Assembly (NCBI RefSeq): GCF_042685645.1
Contig: NZ_JBHUNX010000001.1
Location: 744,001-808,000 of the forward strand
Origin: Salininema proteolyticum
GTDB lineage: Bacteria; Actinomycetota; Actinomycetes; Mycobacteriales; Micromonosporaceae
Length of the DNA: 64,000 bases
Direction: 5' to 3'
Part shown: piece by piece, positions 16,249 to 24,880 of the stretch
Position numbering within the stretch: the first letter of the stretch is position 1
How the letters are laid out: the number at the start of each line of letters is the position of its first letter
Program-made: the position numbers and the translations under genes
The notes under the pieces: generated by a model
Told to the model about the DNA's origin: nothing
The model's input: only the letters and a program-made list of their open reading frames with translations
Databases searched by the model: none

Positions 16249-17226
16249 CTACACCGCTTTGAACAAGAACAGTCCGTATCCGTCGCCCTCGTCCAGCCAG
16301 ACCCCTTCCGGGGAGAAGCCGCGGTCGGCGAAGTCCGCCGTCAGCTCGTCGGGGTCGAACTTGACGGAGAACCCCGTCTGGAGGTGCTCGCCCTCCTTGA
16401 AGGACACGTCCATCTCCAGTGCCGAGACGTCCACCTCCATGTCGCGCTCGGCGACCAGGCTCATCTCCACCGACTTAGCGATCGAGTTCCACCGCACGTG
16501 GTGGGTGAACGAGTCGCGGTCGAAGTCCGCGTCCAGGTGGCGGTTGAGGACCCGCAGGATGTTGAGGTCGAAGCTCGCCGTGATCCCCGCCGCGTCGTCA
16601 TAGGCCCGCAGGATCGTCTCCGGCTCCTTGACCAGGTCCGCTCCCAGCAGCATCTCCTCTCCGGGACGCAGCTCCCGGCGGAGGGACTCGAGGAGGAGGG
16701 AGCGCTCCGAGGCGGTGAAGTTGCCGAAGGTGCCGCCCAGCAGCGCCACGATGCGGTGGTCGCCCGAGGGGATCTGGTCGGTCTGGCGGAGGAAGTCCGC
16801 GACGATGCCGCCGACGTCGGCCTCCGGGTAGTCCCTTGCCAGATCCGGCAGCGAACTCTCGAGGGAGGACTGGTCGATGTCGATCGCGCAGTACCCCTCC
16901 AAGCGGTCCTCCGCGCGGAGGGCGTCCAGCAGCATGCGGACCCGCCCGACCATTCCCGAGCCCAGGTCGATCAGGTGGGTGCCCCGGCCCGAGGCGACGA
17001 TCTGCCCCGCGTCGCGGGCGATGAGCCCGGCCTCGGCCCGCGCCAGGTAGTACTCCGGCTGCGACCCCAGCTTCGCGAACAGGGCCTCGCCGCGGGTGTC
17101 CCAGTGCCACCGCAGCGGGATGAACTTCGGATGCGACGCCAGCCCGCGCCTGACGTCCGCCTCCAGCTGCATTCTGATGTCCTCGGGATCGACGCAGACC
17201 CGGTAGACAGGTTCTCTCTCCTCCAC
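16249..17226 (-). CDS. EgtD-like SAM-dependent methyltransferase
   Basis: A 325-residue member of the EgtD family, which trimethylates histidine to hercynine in ergothioneine synthesis. Family landmarks are present: PKFIPLRWHWDTRGEALFAK, PEYYLARAE, the SAM loop LIDLGSGMVGRVRML, and LGGTFGNF with the substrate-binding Asn. The motif that reads TE-x-S in true EgtD, where Glu holds the imidazole ring, reads TGFSVKF here with Gly285. No egtA, egtB, egtC or egtE is adjacent. Substrate specificity may therefore differ from histidine. The start is a GTG that keeps the conserved VDPEDIRMQLEADVRRGL helix. Confidence 0.8.
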   Translation of the reverse strand: MEEREPVYRVCVDPEDIRMQLEADVRRGLASHPKFIPLRWHWDTRGEALFAKLGSQPEYYLARAEAGLIARDAGQIVASGRGTHLIDLGSGMVGRVRMLLDALRAEDRLEGYCAIDIDQSSLESSLPDLARDYPEADVGGIVADFLRQTDQIPSGDHRIVALLGGTFGNFTASERSLLLESLRRELRPGEEMLLGADLVKEPETILRAYDDAAGITASFDLNILRVLNRHLDADFDRDSFTHHVRWNSIAKSVEMSLVAERDMEVDVSALEMDVSFKEGEHLQTGFSVKFDPDELTADFADRGFSPEGVWLDEGDGYGLFLFKAV

Positions 17227-17551
17227 GATTCCACATTAAGGCGAATATCACTCAGCGCGGTGCGCCTTCCCGTTAAACGCGGGACCGGGGCCCCTCCCCG
17301 GGTAGACTGCGCGCCCCTGTGAGGGCTGCGACCCTCGCCACCCGTGCGCGGCGGCCCGCCCCCGCACCTGTTACGCTGGGACGGTTCTGTCGGAAGGGCT
17401 TTCCGCGGCTGGGGCCCGGCCGATCGCTCTCTAGAACGTCCGGCGCACCCGGACGCCCTGTTCAAGGGCCGTGCGTGCGCTCGGGAAGAACTTTATCGCC
17501 ACAGACCGTCTCCCACGGCGGTCCCACATTTGTGCTCTCAGGAGGAACACA
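17227..17551. promoter_or_regulatory. Divergent promoter region and rpsD leader
   Basis: This 325-base gene-free stretch separates the divergent EgtD-like gene and rpsD. Two TANNNT boxes face rpsD (TAGACT at 17303-17308 and TACGCT at 17372-17377). Either would give a leader of 170-240 bases, long enough for ribosomal-protein autoregulation, but I see no S4-binding structure that I can name. Confidence 0.4.
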
Positions 17552-18163
17552 ATGCCGCAACCGAAGCCGAAGGTCAAGCTGTCGCGCTCCCTCGGGATCG
17601 CCCTGACCCCGAAGGCCGCCAAGTACATGGAGCGCCGTCCGTACCCCCCGGGGCAGCACGGCCGCGGACGTCGCAAGGACAGCGACTACAAGAACCAGCT
17701 CATGGAGAAGCAGCGCCTGCGCGCTCAGTACAACATCTCCGAGAAGCAGCTGCGCAACGCCTACGAGGAGGCCACCCGCCGCCCCGGCAAGACCGGTGAG
17801 GTCCTGGTGCAGATCCTCGAGTCCCGCCTGGACGCCTTCGTCCTGCGCGCCGGCTTCGCCCGCACCGTCTACCAGGCCCGCCAGTTCGTCAACCACGGAC
17901 ACTTCACGGTCAACGGACGCAAGGTCGACATCCCGTCCTACCGCCTGAAGCCGGGCGACTTCGTCCAGGTCAAGAAGGGCAGCCGCAGCTCGGCCGCGTT
18001 CGAGGCCGCCGCCGCCGGCGAGTGGGCCGCCGAGGGTCAGACCCCGGCCTACATCGAGGCGCACCTGTCCGGCCTGATCGCGCGCTTCCTGTCGGTGCCC
18101 GAGCGCTCCCAGGTCCCCGTGGTCTGCGACGAGCAGCTCATCGTCGAGTTCTACTCGAAGTAA
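17552..18163 (+). CDS. rpsD: 30S ribosomal protein S4
   Basis: Primary 16S rRNA-binding protein that nucleates 30S assembly. The 203-residue sequence has the S4 N-domain (KVKLSRSLGIALTPKAAKYM, RRPYPPGQHGRGR) and the S4 RNA-binding domain (LESRLDAFVLRAGFARTVYQ). It belongs to the Streptomyces-type S4 lacking the CxxC zinc motif. AGGAGG precedes the ATG. In most bacteria rpsD sits between rpsK and rpoA. Here that gap is empty and rpsD is just upstream of infA, on its own promoter with its own terminator. Confidence 0.97.
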   Translation: MPQPKPKVKLSRSLGIALTPKAAKYMERRPYPPGQHGRGRRKDSDYKNQLMEKQRLRAQYNISEKQLRNAYEEATRRPGKTGEVLVQILESRLDAFVLRAGFARTVYQARQFVNHGHFTVNGRKVDIPSYRLKPGDFVQVKKGSRSSAAFEAAAAGEWAAEGQTPAYIEAHLSGLIARFLSVPERSQVPVVCDEQLIVEFYSK

Positions 18164-18193
18164 GCGACCGCTCGCCAGAGCCGGAAGAGCTTC

Positions 18194-18229
18194 AGAGGCC
18201 CGCCGAGACCCCGGTCCCGGCGGGCCTCT
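18194..18229 (+). terminator. rpsD terminator
   Basis: Perfect 12-base arms AGAGGCCCGCCG and CGGCGGGCCTCT with a 12-base loop, 30 bases past the rpsD stop. Confidence 0.75.
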
Positions 18230-18489
18230 CCGCGTCCGGGTGTAGGCGTAAGCACAATCACCGATGGGCCGATGGAACGCTCAATGGAGCGGGAGTACAA
18301 TCGGTTAACGGTGCAGCCTGTCCGCAGGCGTCCGCATTCCGCACACGTCCACGCGCTCCGGACGTAGGAACGCCGGTGAAGCACCCGCGTGCCGCATTCC
18401 CATTTTTCGCGACGGGTCCATTCCATCCGTCCGGGTACCGGCCCGTGTGTCCATGTACGTATTTCCGAGTAGTCACGGTAGCGGAGGCC
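18230..18489 (+). promoter_or_regulatory. Promoter region of the infA operon
   Basis: A 260-base gene-free stretch. TACAAT at 18296-18301 is a good -10 box. No strong -35 is visible. The resulting leader would be about 180 bases. No further element is recognised. Confidence 0.45.
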
Positions 18490-18711
18490 ATGCCGAAAAA
18501 AGACGGTGCAATAGAGGTCGAAGGCCAGGTTCTCGAGTCTCTCCCGAACGCCACGTTCAAGGTTGAGCTCACCAATGGTCACGAAGTACTCGCCCATATC
18601 AGCGGCAAGATGCGTCAGAACTACATCCGTATCCTCCCCGAGGACCGGGTCGTGGTCGAACTCTCGCCATACGACCTGTCACGCGGACGGATTGTCTACC
18701 GTTATCGCTGA
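18490..18711 (+). CDS. infA: Translation initiation factor IF-1
   Basis: A 73-residue OB-fold protein that binds the 30S A site during initiation. The sequence MPKKDGAIEVEGQVLESLPN, the HISGKMRQNYIRILPEDRV core and the C-terminal LSRGRIVYRYR are diagnostic. GGAGG is only two bases from the ATG, an unusually short spacing. It is the first gene of the infA-rpmJ-rpsM-rpsK-rpoA-rplQ cluster. The secY-adk-map genes that often precede infA are not here. Confidence 0.96.
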   Translation: MPKKDGAIEVEGQVLESLPNATFKVELTNGHEVLAHISGKMRQNYIRILPEDRVVVELSPYDLSRGRIVYRYR

Positions 18712-18734
18712 CCGGACTACAAGAAGTAGGGCTC

Positions 18735-18851
18735 GTGAAGGTTAAACCGAGCGTCAAGAAGATCTGCAAGAACTGCCGCGTGATCCGGCGTCACGGACGA
18801 GTGATGGTCATCTGCTCGTCTGACCCGCGTCACAAGCAGCGTCAGGGCTAG
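18735..18851 (+). CDS. rpmJ: 50S ribosomal protein L36, zinc-binding form
   Basis: A 38-residue protein starting at GTG and reading VKVKPSVKKICKNC. The zinc ligands C11, C14, C27 and the His of DPRHKQRQG are all present, so this is the zinc-dependent form, unlike the L28, L33 and S14 copies near 5.3 kb. One extra residue is present relative to the common 37-residue length. It follows infA by 23 bases. Confidence 0.95.
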   Translation: MKVKPSVKKICKNCRVIRRHGRVMVICSSDPRHKQRQG

Positions 18852-19009
18852 ATCCGCACAGGACGCATAAAAGACGGCGGACATCGATCCGCCAGTAAGA
18901 AACCGTTGTGGCCGCACCAGCGGCACCCTCGGCGCGGAGGCCGAGGCTCGCTACTCCGAAGCGGGGACGCAACGGTCAGACCTCCGACACAAAACAAGGA
19001 GAATGCCAT

Positions 19010-19384
19010 ATGGCACGCCTCGTAGGGGTGGACCTTCCGCGCGACAAGCGCGTGGAGATCGGTCTCACCTACATTTACGGTGTCGGTCGCACGCGCGCTC
19101 TGGAGGCCCTCGCGGCCACCGGTATCGACCGGGACAAGCGCGTCAAAGACCTCACCGAAGAAGAAGTCGTCCAGCTTCGCGACTTCATCGAAGGCAACTA
19201 CACGGTAGAGGGCGACCTCCGCCGTGAGGTGCAGGCCGACATCCGTCGCAAGATCGAGATCGGCTGCTACCAGGGTCTTCGCCACCGCTTCGGGCTCCCC
19301 GTGCACGGTCAGCGCACCCGCACCAACGCCCGCTCGCGCAAGGGACCGAAGAAGACCGTGGCCGGTAAGAAGAAGGCCCGTTAG
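19010..19384 (+). CDS. rpsM: 30S ribosomal protein S13
   Basis: A 124-residue protein of the 30S head that contacts the P-site tRNA and the large subunit. MARLVGVDLPRDKRVEIGLT and the basic tail (RTRTNARSRKGPKKTVAGKK) are typical. AAGGAG lies about 8 bases before the ATG. A 158-base gap separates it from rpmJ, so an internal promoter is possible. Confidence 0.97.
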   Translation: MARLVGVDLPRDKRVEIGLTYIYGVGRTRALEALAATGIDRDKRVKDLTEEEVVQLRDFIEGNYTVEGDLRREVQADIRRKIEIGCYQGLRHRFGLPVHGQRTRTNARSRKGPKKTVAGKKKAR

Positions 19385-19403
19385 GCATTAAGGAGCGCTG
19401 AAC

Positions 19404-19796
19404 ATGCCACCGAAGACTCGCGCGAAGAGCACTCGCGTCAAAAAGAAGAACGTGCCGGCCGGCCAGGCCCACATCAAGTCCACGTTCAACAACACCATCG
19501 TGTCCATCACGGACCCGACCGGCGCCGTCGTCGCCTGGTCGTCCTCTGGACAGGTCGGTTTCAAGGGCTCGCGTAAGTCCACTCCTTACGCTGCGCAGAT
19601 GGCCGCCGAGGCCGCTGCCCGCCGCGCCATGGACCACGGAATGCGCAAGGTTGACGTATTCGTCAAGGGTCCCGGCTCGGGCCGCGAAACCGCGATCCGC
19701 TCCCTCCAGGCCGTCGGCCTCGAGGTCGGATCGATCAACGACGTGACCCCGCAGCCGCACAACGGCTGCCGTCCCCCGAAGCGCCGCCGCGTCTAA
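19404..19796 (+). CDS. rpsK: 30S ribosomal protein S11
   Basis: A 130-residue platform protein of the 30S subunit near the mRNA exit. The conserved segments AHIKSTFNNTIVSITDPTGA, GSRKSTPYAAQMAAEAAA and DVTPQPHNGCRPPKRRRV are complete. It follows rpsM by 19 bases with AAGGAG before the ATG. The 134 bases after it, where rpsD usually lies, contain no gene. Confidence 0.97.
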   Translation: MPPKTRAKSTRVKKKNVPAGQAHIKSTFNNTIVSITDPTGAVVAWSSSGQVGFKGSRKSTPYAAQMAAEAAARRAMDHGMRKVDVFVKGPGSGRETAIRSLQAVGLEVGSINDVTPQPHNGCRPPKRRRV

Positions 19797-19930
19797 AGGG
19801 GCCGGACCGGAAGGTCCGCAGGGTCATATCGACCATTTTCGCCGATGTCCCCGCAGAGGGGCCGTCGGCGGCAGAAGGCATTTTGGAAGGCGTCATATAG
19901 TGGGCGCCCTTACCGAAGGATGAAGAAACA

Positions 19931-20998
19931 GTGCTGATCACCAAGCGACCGACGCTCACCGAGACCGTCGTCAGCCCGACTCGCGCCAAGTTCACCATCG
20001 AACCGCTCGAGCCCGGCTTCGGCTACACCCTCGGGAACTCGCTGCGCCGCACCCTGCTGTCGTCCATTCCGGGCGCGGCGGTCACCTCGATCAAGATCGA
20101 CGGTGTGCTGCACGAGTTCGCCACCATCCCCGGCGTTAAGGAAGACGTCGTCGAGATGGTCCTGAACGTCAAGCAGATCTGCGTCTCGTCCGAGTCGGAC
20201 GAGCCGGTCACCATGTACCTCCGCAAGGAGGGACCGGGCGACGTCACCGCCGGAGACATCCAGCCTCCGACCGGCGTCCAGGTCCACAACCCGGACCTCA
20301 AGCTCGCCACCCTGAACTCCAACGGTCGCATCGACATGGAGTTCGTGGTCGAGCGGGGCCGCGGCTACGTCTCCGCCGTCCAGAACAAGTCGGACGGCAA
20401 CGAGATCGGCCGGATCCCGGTGGACTCGATCTACTCGCCCGTTCTGAAGGTCGCCTACAACGTCGAGGCCACCCGTGTCGAGCAGCGCACGGACTTCGAC
20501 AAGCTGGTGCTGGACGTGGAGGTCAAGCCCTCCACCACGCCGCGCACCACGCTGGCGTCGGCCGGCTCCACCCTGGTGGAGCTGTTCGGCCTGTACCGCG
20601 AGCTCGACGTCGACGCCGAGGGCATCGACGTGGGCCCGTCGCCGGCCGACCAGCAGCTGGCCGCCGACCTGGCGCTCCCGATCGAGGACCTGGACATGAC
20701 CGTCCGCTCCTACAACTGCCTCAAGCGCGAGGGAGTCGACACGGTCGGGGACCTGATCAACCGCACTGAGGCCGACCTGCTCGACATCCGCAACTTCGGA
20801 CAGAAGTCCATCGACGAAGTGAAGATGAAGCTGGCCGGCATGGGCCTGAGCCTGAAGGACTCGCCCGGCACCTTCGACCCTTCGGAGGCCGCCGCCACGT
20901 TCGACCCGAACGGCGCCCCGGTCACCGCCTCTGCTTCCGACGACCTCGACGACTTCGAGGACGACGGCGAAGACCTTCGCGAAACCGAGCAGCTCTAG
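19931..20998 (+). CDS. rpoA: RNA polymerase alpha subunit
   Basis: A 355-residue subunit that nucleates polymerase assembly through its N-terminal domain (GFGYTLGNSLRRTLLSSIPG) and contacts promoter UP elements and activators through its C-terminal domain (DLINRTEADLLDIRNFGQKS). The two are joined by a linker near residues 230-250. The tail is acidic (DDLDDFEDDGEDL), longer than in E. coli and common in actinobacteria. The start is GTG. An AAGGATG site lies 10 bases upstream. Confidence 0.98.
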   Translation: MLITKRPTLTETVVSPTRAKFTIEPLEPGFGYTLGNSLRRTLLSSIPGAAVTSIKIDGVLHEFATIPGVKEDVVEMVLNVKQICVSSESDEPVTMYLRKEGPGDVTAGDIQPPTGVQVHNPDLKLATLNSNGRIDMEFVVERGRGYVSAVQNKSDGNEIGRIPVDSIYSPVLKVAYNVEATRVEQRTDFDKLVLDVEVKPSTTPRTTLASAGSTLVELFGLYRELDVDAEGIDVGPSPADQQLAADLALPIEDLDMTVRSYNCLKREGVDTVGDLINRTEADLLDIRNFGQKSIDEVKMKLAGMGLSLKDSPGTFDPSEAAATFDPNGAPVTASASDDLDDFEDDGEDLRETEQL

Positions 20999-21030
20999 AC
21001 GCTAGAGCTATAAGACCAAGGGAGTAAACA

Positions 21031-21384
21031 ATGCCCACGCCGACCAAGGGCCGTCGCCTGGGAGGATCCCCGGCGCACGAAAAACTGATGCTCGCCGGCC
21101 TCGCAGCGTCGCTGTTCGAGCACGGCAGCATCACCACGACGCTGACCAAGGCGCGTCGCCTGCGTCCGTACGCGGAGAAGCTCGTCACCTACGGGAAGAA
21201 GGGCACTCTGCACCACCGCCGCCTGGCCCTGGCCAAGCTGCGGAACAAGGACATCACCCACGACCTGTTCGAGCAGGTCGCGCCGCGGTTCGCCAACCGC
21301 GACGGCGGCTACACCCGCATCATCAAGACGGGTTACCGCAAGGGTGACAACGCGCCCATGGCGATCATCGAACTCGTCGACTAA
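21031..21384 (+). CDS. rplQ: 50S ribosomal protein L17
   Basis: A 117-residue large-subunit protein near the polypeptide exit. The start PTPTKGRRLGGSPAHEKLML and the segment ITTTLTKARRLRPYAEKLVT are diagnostic. AGGGAG precedes the ATG. It is the last gene of the alpha operon before a strong terminator. Confidence 0.97.
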   Translation: MPTPTKGRRLGGSPAHEKLMLAGLAASLFEHGSITTTLTKARRLRPYAEKLVTYGKKGTLHHRRLALAKLRNKDITHDLFEQVAPRFANRDGGYTRIIKTGYRKGDNAPMAIIELVD

Positions 21385-21405
21385 CGTCGCGTTCGATTAG
21401 GATAG

Positions 21406-21438
21406 AGAGCCGCACGCCCCTGGGCGTGCGGCTCTTTT
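21406..21438 (+). terminator. Intrinsic terminator after rplQ
   Basis: A 13-base perfect stem (AGAGCCGCACGCC with GGCGTGCGGCTCT), four-base loop and TTT tail. Confidence 0.88.
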
Positions 21439-21465
21439 CATTGGCCTGGAACGGAGAGTGGCACG

Positions 21466-22302
21466 GTGGAGGACAGGGTACGGCTCCGGCTCGGGGTCTC
21501 CTATGACGGCACGGCGTACTCGGGTTGGGCGGTGCAGCCCTCGCGGCCGACCGTGGCCGGAGAGGTCGTTCGCGCCTTGACCCTGCTGTTCAGGGACATC
21601 GAGGACTTCACCGTCGCCGGTCGGACCGACGCGGGCGTGCACGCGACCGGACAGGTCGTGCACGTCGACGTGGAGCGCTCCGCCTGGGAGGACCTTCGCG
21701 AGAAGCTCCTGTGGCGGTTGCGGGGGATCCTGCCCCCGGACGTGCGGGTGACCTCCGCCGAGGAGGTCGATCCGGTCTTCAGCGCGCGCTTCGCGGCCGA
21801 GTGGCGCCGCTACACCTACCGCGTCTCGGACCACCGGTGGGGCGTGGAGCCGCTGCGGAGGGCCGACACCCTGCCGTGGCCGCGTCCGCTGGACGTGGAG
21901 AAGATGAACGACGCCTGCCAGAGGCTGCTGGGGGAGCACGACTTCGTGGGCTTCTGCAAACAGCGCGAGGGCGCCACGACCATCCGGGCGCTCCTGGACT
22001 ATTCGTGGGAGCGCGATGCGGACGGCACCGCCGTAGCGACGGTGCGGGCCGACGCCTTCTGCCACTCGATGGTCCGGTCCCTCGTGGGCGCGGCCCTGGC
22101 GGTCGGCGACGGACGTCGCGGCGAGGAGTGGCTCTCGTCGATCCTGACGCTGGGCCACCGGGCCAACGACGTTCACGTGGTGCCGCCCAACGGCTTGACT
22201 CTGGTGGAGGTGCACTACTCGGACGACCCGGCCCGGTGGGCCGAACGGGTGCACCGGATCAAGAGGGTCCGGACGCTCGGAACGGACGGGCCGGGCGCAT
22301 AA
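21466..22302 (+). CDS. truA: tRNA pseudouridine synthase A (tRNA positions 38-40)
   Basis: Converts uridines 38-40 of the tRNA anticodon arm to pseudouridine. The catalytic motif AGRTDAGVHATGQV with its Asp is near residue 50. YDGTAYSGWAVQPS at the N-terminus and SMVRSLVGAAL in the C-terminal half match the family. The 278-residue length is normal. It starts at GTG after GGAG. It lies directly after the rplQ terminator, so it has its own promoter or relies on read-through. Confidence 0.95.
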   Translation: MEDRVRLRLGVSYDGTAYSGWAVQPSRPTVAGEVVRALTLLFRDIEDFTVAGRTDAGVHATGQVVHVDVERSAWEDLREKLLWRLRGILPPDVRVTSAEEVDPVFSARFAAEWRRYTYRVSDHRWGVEPLRRADTLPWPRPLDVEKMNDACQRLLGEHDFVGFCKQREGATTIRALLDYSWERDADGTAVATVRADAFCHSMVRSLVGAALAVGDGRRGEEWLSSILTLGHRANDVHVVPPNGLTLVEVHYSDDPARWAERVHRIKRVRTLGTDGPGA

Positions 22303-22317
22303 GGTTTCGAACGCGGC

Positions 22318-22351
22318 GAAGGGGCGGACAGGGAATCCTGTCCGCCCCTTC
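22318..22351 (+). terminator. truA terminator
   Basis: Perfect 15-base arms (GAAGGGGCGGACAGG and its complement) with loop GAAT. It may also serve the convergent gene. Confidence 0.8.
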
Positions 22352-22493
22352 GCCGTCCGCAGGCAAATGACCGTGCGGGGCCCTGTCTCTGCGGGTCTTT
22401 GCCTCAGCGGGCCCTCGCGTCCGCCGCCGTTTTCGCTTGCGGACGGTCTCGGAAGGGGTCGCGGGGCCTCCCCCCCCCGGTTGACCGCGGGGC

Positions 22494-22955
22494 CTACCTC
22501 CCGGCTGACTGAAAGCGCGAGGGCGCGGAGCGCAGGAAGCGGTCGGTCCGCGGCAGGTACATGAGCCCGGTGGCGCCGAGGGCGCAGAGGACGTAGAAGA
22601 CCCGGTCGGCTAGGAACAGGGGCGCGAGGGGATCGGACTGGTCGAAGCTGGCGTTCACCGCCATGCCCGTGCCGACGGTGAAGAGGTAGGGCAGGACAAT
22701 CGAGGACACTCCGAAGACGGTCATCAAGGCGGTCAGGCCCGGACGTGCCCACGCCTGGCCCCGGTAGAACTGGTGGACGAAGACGCCGGCCATGGTGTAG
22801 ACGACTACGCGGAACCCGAAGTCCAACCAGAGCTCGGGAGTGACGCCGTCCCAGACGGCCATGCCGCCGATGGTCAGGAACGTCTCCATGAAGCCCGCTG
22901 CGATGGCGGCGCACCACAGGGCCACGGAGAGCTTGACTTGATTGGGAACCTTCAT
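22494..22955 (-). CDS. Hypothetical four-helix membrane protein
   Basis: A 153-residue protein, not recognised. Four hydrophobic segments are visible: SVALWCAAIAAGFMETFLTI, FRVVVYTMAGVFVHQFY, LTALMTVFGVSSIVLPYLF and FYVLCALGATGLMYL. The C-terminus is a short basic cytoplasmic tail. The start ATG giving MKVPNQVKL has GGGAG upstream. It is a single gene. Confidence 0.7.
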   Translation of the reverse strand: MKVPNQVKLSVALWCAAIAAGFMETFLTIGGMAVWDGVTPELWLDFGFRVVVYTMAGVFVHQFYRGQAWARPGLTALMTVFGVSSIVLPYLFTVGTGMAVNASFDQSDPLAPLFLADRVFYVLCALGATGLMYLPRTDRFLRSAPSRFQSAGR

Positions 22956-23043
22956 GACTCCCAGGCTATGGCGAGCGAAGCCGCAGGCCAATGCCGTGCA
23001 CCCCCGAATCGGGGTGGGGTCCTCCCCACCCCGGCCGGTAAGG

Positions 23044-24300
23044 TCACTCGTTGTGCGCGCCTTCGGATTCATTGACGACCCGGCGGGGGTGCAACTGCTC
23101 GACCAGCCAGGTGTCGACGAGGTCGTGGACGATGGCCTCGACGGCCTGCGTCTTCGCGTTGACAGCCTCTCCGTCGGAGCGTCCGACCACGGCGTAGAGC
23201 AGGAAGTGGCCGTAGGTGTTGTACCCGGCCATGGTGTCCGAGCGGCCCAGTTCGGCGCTCTCGCCGCCGGCGCGGAAAGCGGCGAAGCCCCCTTCGAGTC
23301 CCTCGCTCAGTTCGGCGGTGACGGACTCGGCCTCGGCCTCGGAGGCCAGGTTCATCGCCCCGACCGTGACGGCGTACTCGCCGTCGAAGGACGCCACGGT
23401 GGCGCGGACGGTCTGGGCGCAGTCGGTCTCCGCGATGACGTCGGCCAGGTCGCCCATGGCGGCGTCGGAGCAGGTCTTCATCTCGTCGCGGCCCAGGACG
23501 CGGTAGGATCGGTCGGTGTCCGACGGGCGGAGCTCGTCGACGCCGAACAGTTCGGCGGCGGTGATCGGCTCGGAGTCGGTGGAGCGCGCGAGGATCGGGT
23601 CGACGACCTCTTCGGGCTCCTCCTTGACCGGCTCCTCGGCCTCTTCCTCGGCGGCGGAGTCCCCGGCCTGCGCGGGCGGGGGCTCGGCCGGAGCGGACTC
23701 GTTCTCGGAGAGGACGACGTACGAGCCGGCGATGCAGCCGGCGACGGCCACCAGCCCCGAGGCGGCGGCGAGGACCTTCATCCACCACTTGGTCCGGCGG
23801 CGCGCCTTCTCGGCGGCGCGGCGGAGAGGGCGCGAGGCGCGGATGTCCTCCAGGTGTTTCTCCATCTCCTCTTCGGGGGAGAGGTCGGCGGCGGAGCGGC
23901 GCACGGTCGGCGTGTCGTCGGGGCGGGACGAGGAGGAGTCGGGAACCGCGGGGGCGCGGACGGCCACGGTCTTCTCGGAGGGGGACTTGACGTAGTGGCG
24001 CGGGGCCTTCGAGGCTTTCGCCGTCCCGGAGTAGTGGGCGCCCGGCGCGGTGTGGGGGCGCGCCTCGGACGGAGGGACGGAGGCCGCAGCACGGTTCCCG
24101 GGCACCCGGACGGACACGGTGGGAGGAGCGTCGGGCAGGGCGTCGTACGCCGCCGCGGAGCGCGCCTCGGGGAGGCGGACGGACTGGTCGGGAGGGGAGG
24201 GGTGCGGAGACTGGACGGCGGTGCCGCCGGCTTCGCCGCGGTCGGACCGCGGCGCGGAATCGTCGAGTTCGGGTACGCCGAACGGAGAGACGCGGTTCAT
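23044..24300 (-). CDS. Hypothetical single-pass membrane protein
   Basis: A 418-residue protein, not recognised. The first 170 residues are polar, Pro/Ser/Arg-rich and probably disordered and cytoplasmic. A basic patch (RRRTKWWMK) leads into one transmembrane helix (VLAAASGLVAVAGCIAGSYV). An acidic linker (AAEEEAEEPVKEEPEEV) follows, and then an extracellular domain of about 180 residues with two or three cysteines. This layout resembles actinobacterial septum- or envelope-associated proteins of unknown role. AGAGGA precedes the ATG. Confidence 0.75.
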   Translation of the reverse strand: MNRVSPFGVPELDDSAPRSDRGEAGGTAVQSPHPSPPDQSVRLPEARSAAAYDALPDAPPTVSVRVPGNRAAASVPPSEARPHTAPGAHYSGTAKASKAPRHYVKSPSEKTVAVRAPAVPDSSSSRPDDTPTVRRSAADLSPEEEMEKHLEDIRASRPLRRAAEKARRRTKWWMKVLAAASGLVAVAGCIAGSYVVLSENESAPAEPPPAQAGDSAAEEEAEEPVKEEPEEVVDPILARSTDSEPITAAELFGVDELRPSDTDRSYRVLGRDEMKTCSDAAMGDLADVIAETDCAQTVRATVASFDGEYAVTVGAMNLASEAEAESVTAELSEGLEGGFAAFRAGGESAELGRSDTMAGYNTYGHFLLYAVVGRSDGEAVNAKTQAVEAIVHDLVDTWLVEQLHPRRVVNESEGAHNE

Positions 24301-24469
24301 CTCGGTGCGGTTCCTCTGTCGGGAGTATGGTCCATGGGAGCGAATAGTACCGATGTTCTTCTGGGGAACCGCTGATCGACACGCGCCGCGCTCCGACCTT
24401 CACCCGTCGGGGTGGCCGACTCGCCGCGGGACACGGGTCCGATTGCGCGGTCTACGAGGCGGTAGCCGT

Positions 24470-24482
24470 TATCCTGCGCCGC
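24470..24482 (+). promoter_or_regulatory. Likely leaderless promoter -10 box
   Basis: TATCCT at 24470-24475 ends 7 bases before an ATG that lacks a ribosome site, the spacing expected for a leaderless transcript. Confidence 0.45.
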
Positions 24483-24728
24483 ATGGAAGAGCGTGAAGCC
24501 CGAGGCGGGCGCGGACGGCTGTTCGCGGGACTGGCCTTCGGGGCCCTGGTGGTCGTGAACATAGTCGTGGACTACCTGATGCTCCACACCGCGACGTGGT
24601 ACCCGGCGGCCGACCTGTGGACGGTGGTCCTGCTGGCCGTGTCGGTGCTCGTGTGGGCGGCGACCGTCGCCGGGGGAGCGGCGCTGGGCTGGGGCCTGGT
24701 GGGCCGGGCGATGGGGCGGTCCCGGTGA
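24483..24728 (+). CDS. Small two-TM membrane protein
   Basis: 81 residues, not recognised. Two transmembrane helices (LFAGLAFGALVVVNIVVDYL and VVLLAVSVLVWAATVAGGAA) are flanked by basic termini. The ATG has no Shine-Dalgarno sequence and sits 7 bases after a TATCCT box, so it is probably translated from a leaderless mRNA. It diverges from the hypothetical membrane protein gene that starts at 24300. Confidence 0.6.
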   Translation: MEEREARGGRGRLFAGLAFGALVVVNIVVDYLMLHTATWYPAADLWTVVLLAVSVLVWAATVAGGAALGWGLVGRAMGRSR

Positions 24729-24880
24729 GCACAGGTGACGAGACGCCGGGCACGGGGCGCCGCACTGCGGCCTCCGGCGGCCCGGCGCCGCGCCGACCGG
24801 CCGGGACCGGGGCGGTCCGACCCGAGTGATCTAGGGCCGCGGCGGCCCAGTTCGGAGCCCCGGAGTGGCACAATGGAACC

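Noticed and set aside
18022..18489. Long plus-strand frame joining rpsD and infA
   Set aside because: It is a shadow of the rpsD end continued through the terminator. IF-1 starts at the ATG that gives MPKKDGAIEV.
22400..22493. Poly-C tract and GC-rich stretch as a possible phase-variable element
   Set aside because: The C run lies in an intergenic region with no coding frame or promoter depending on it.
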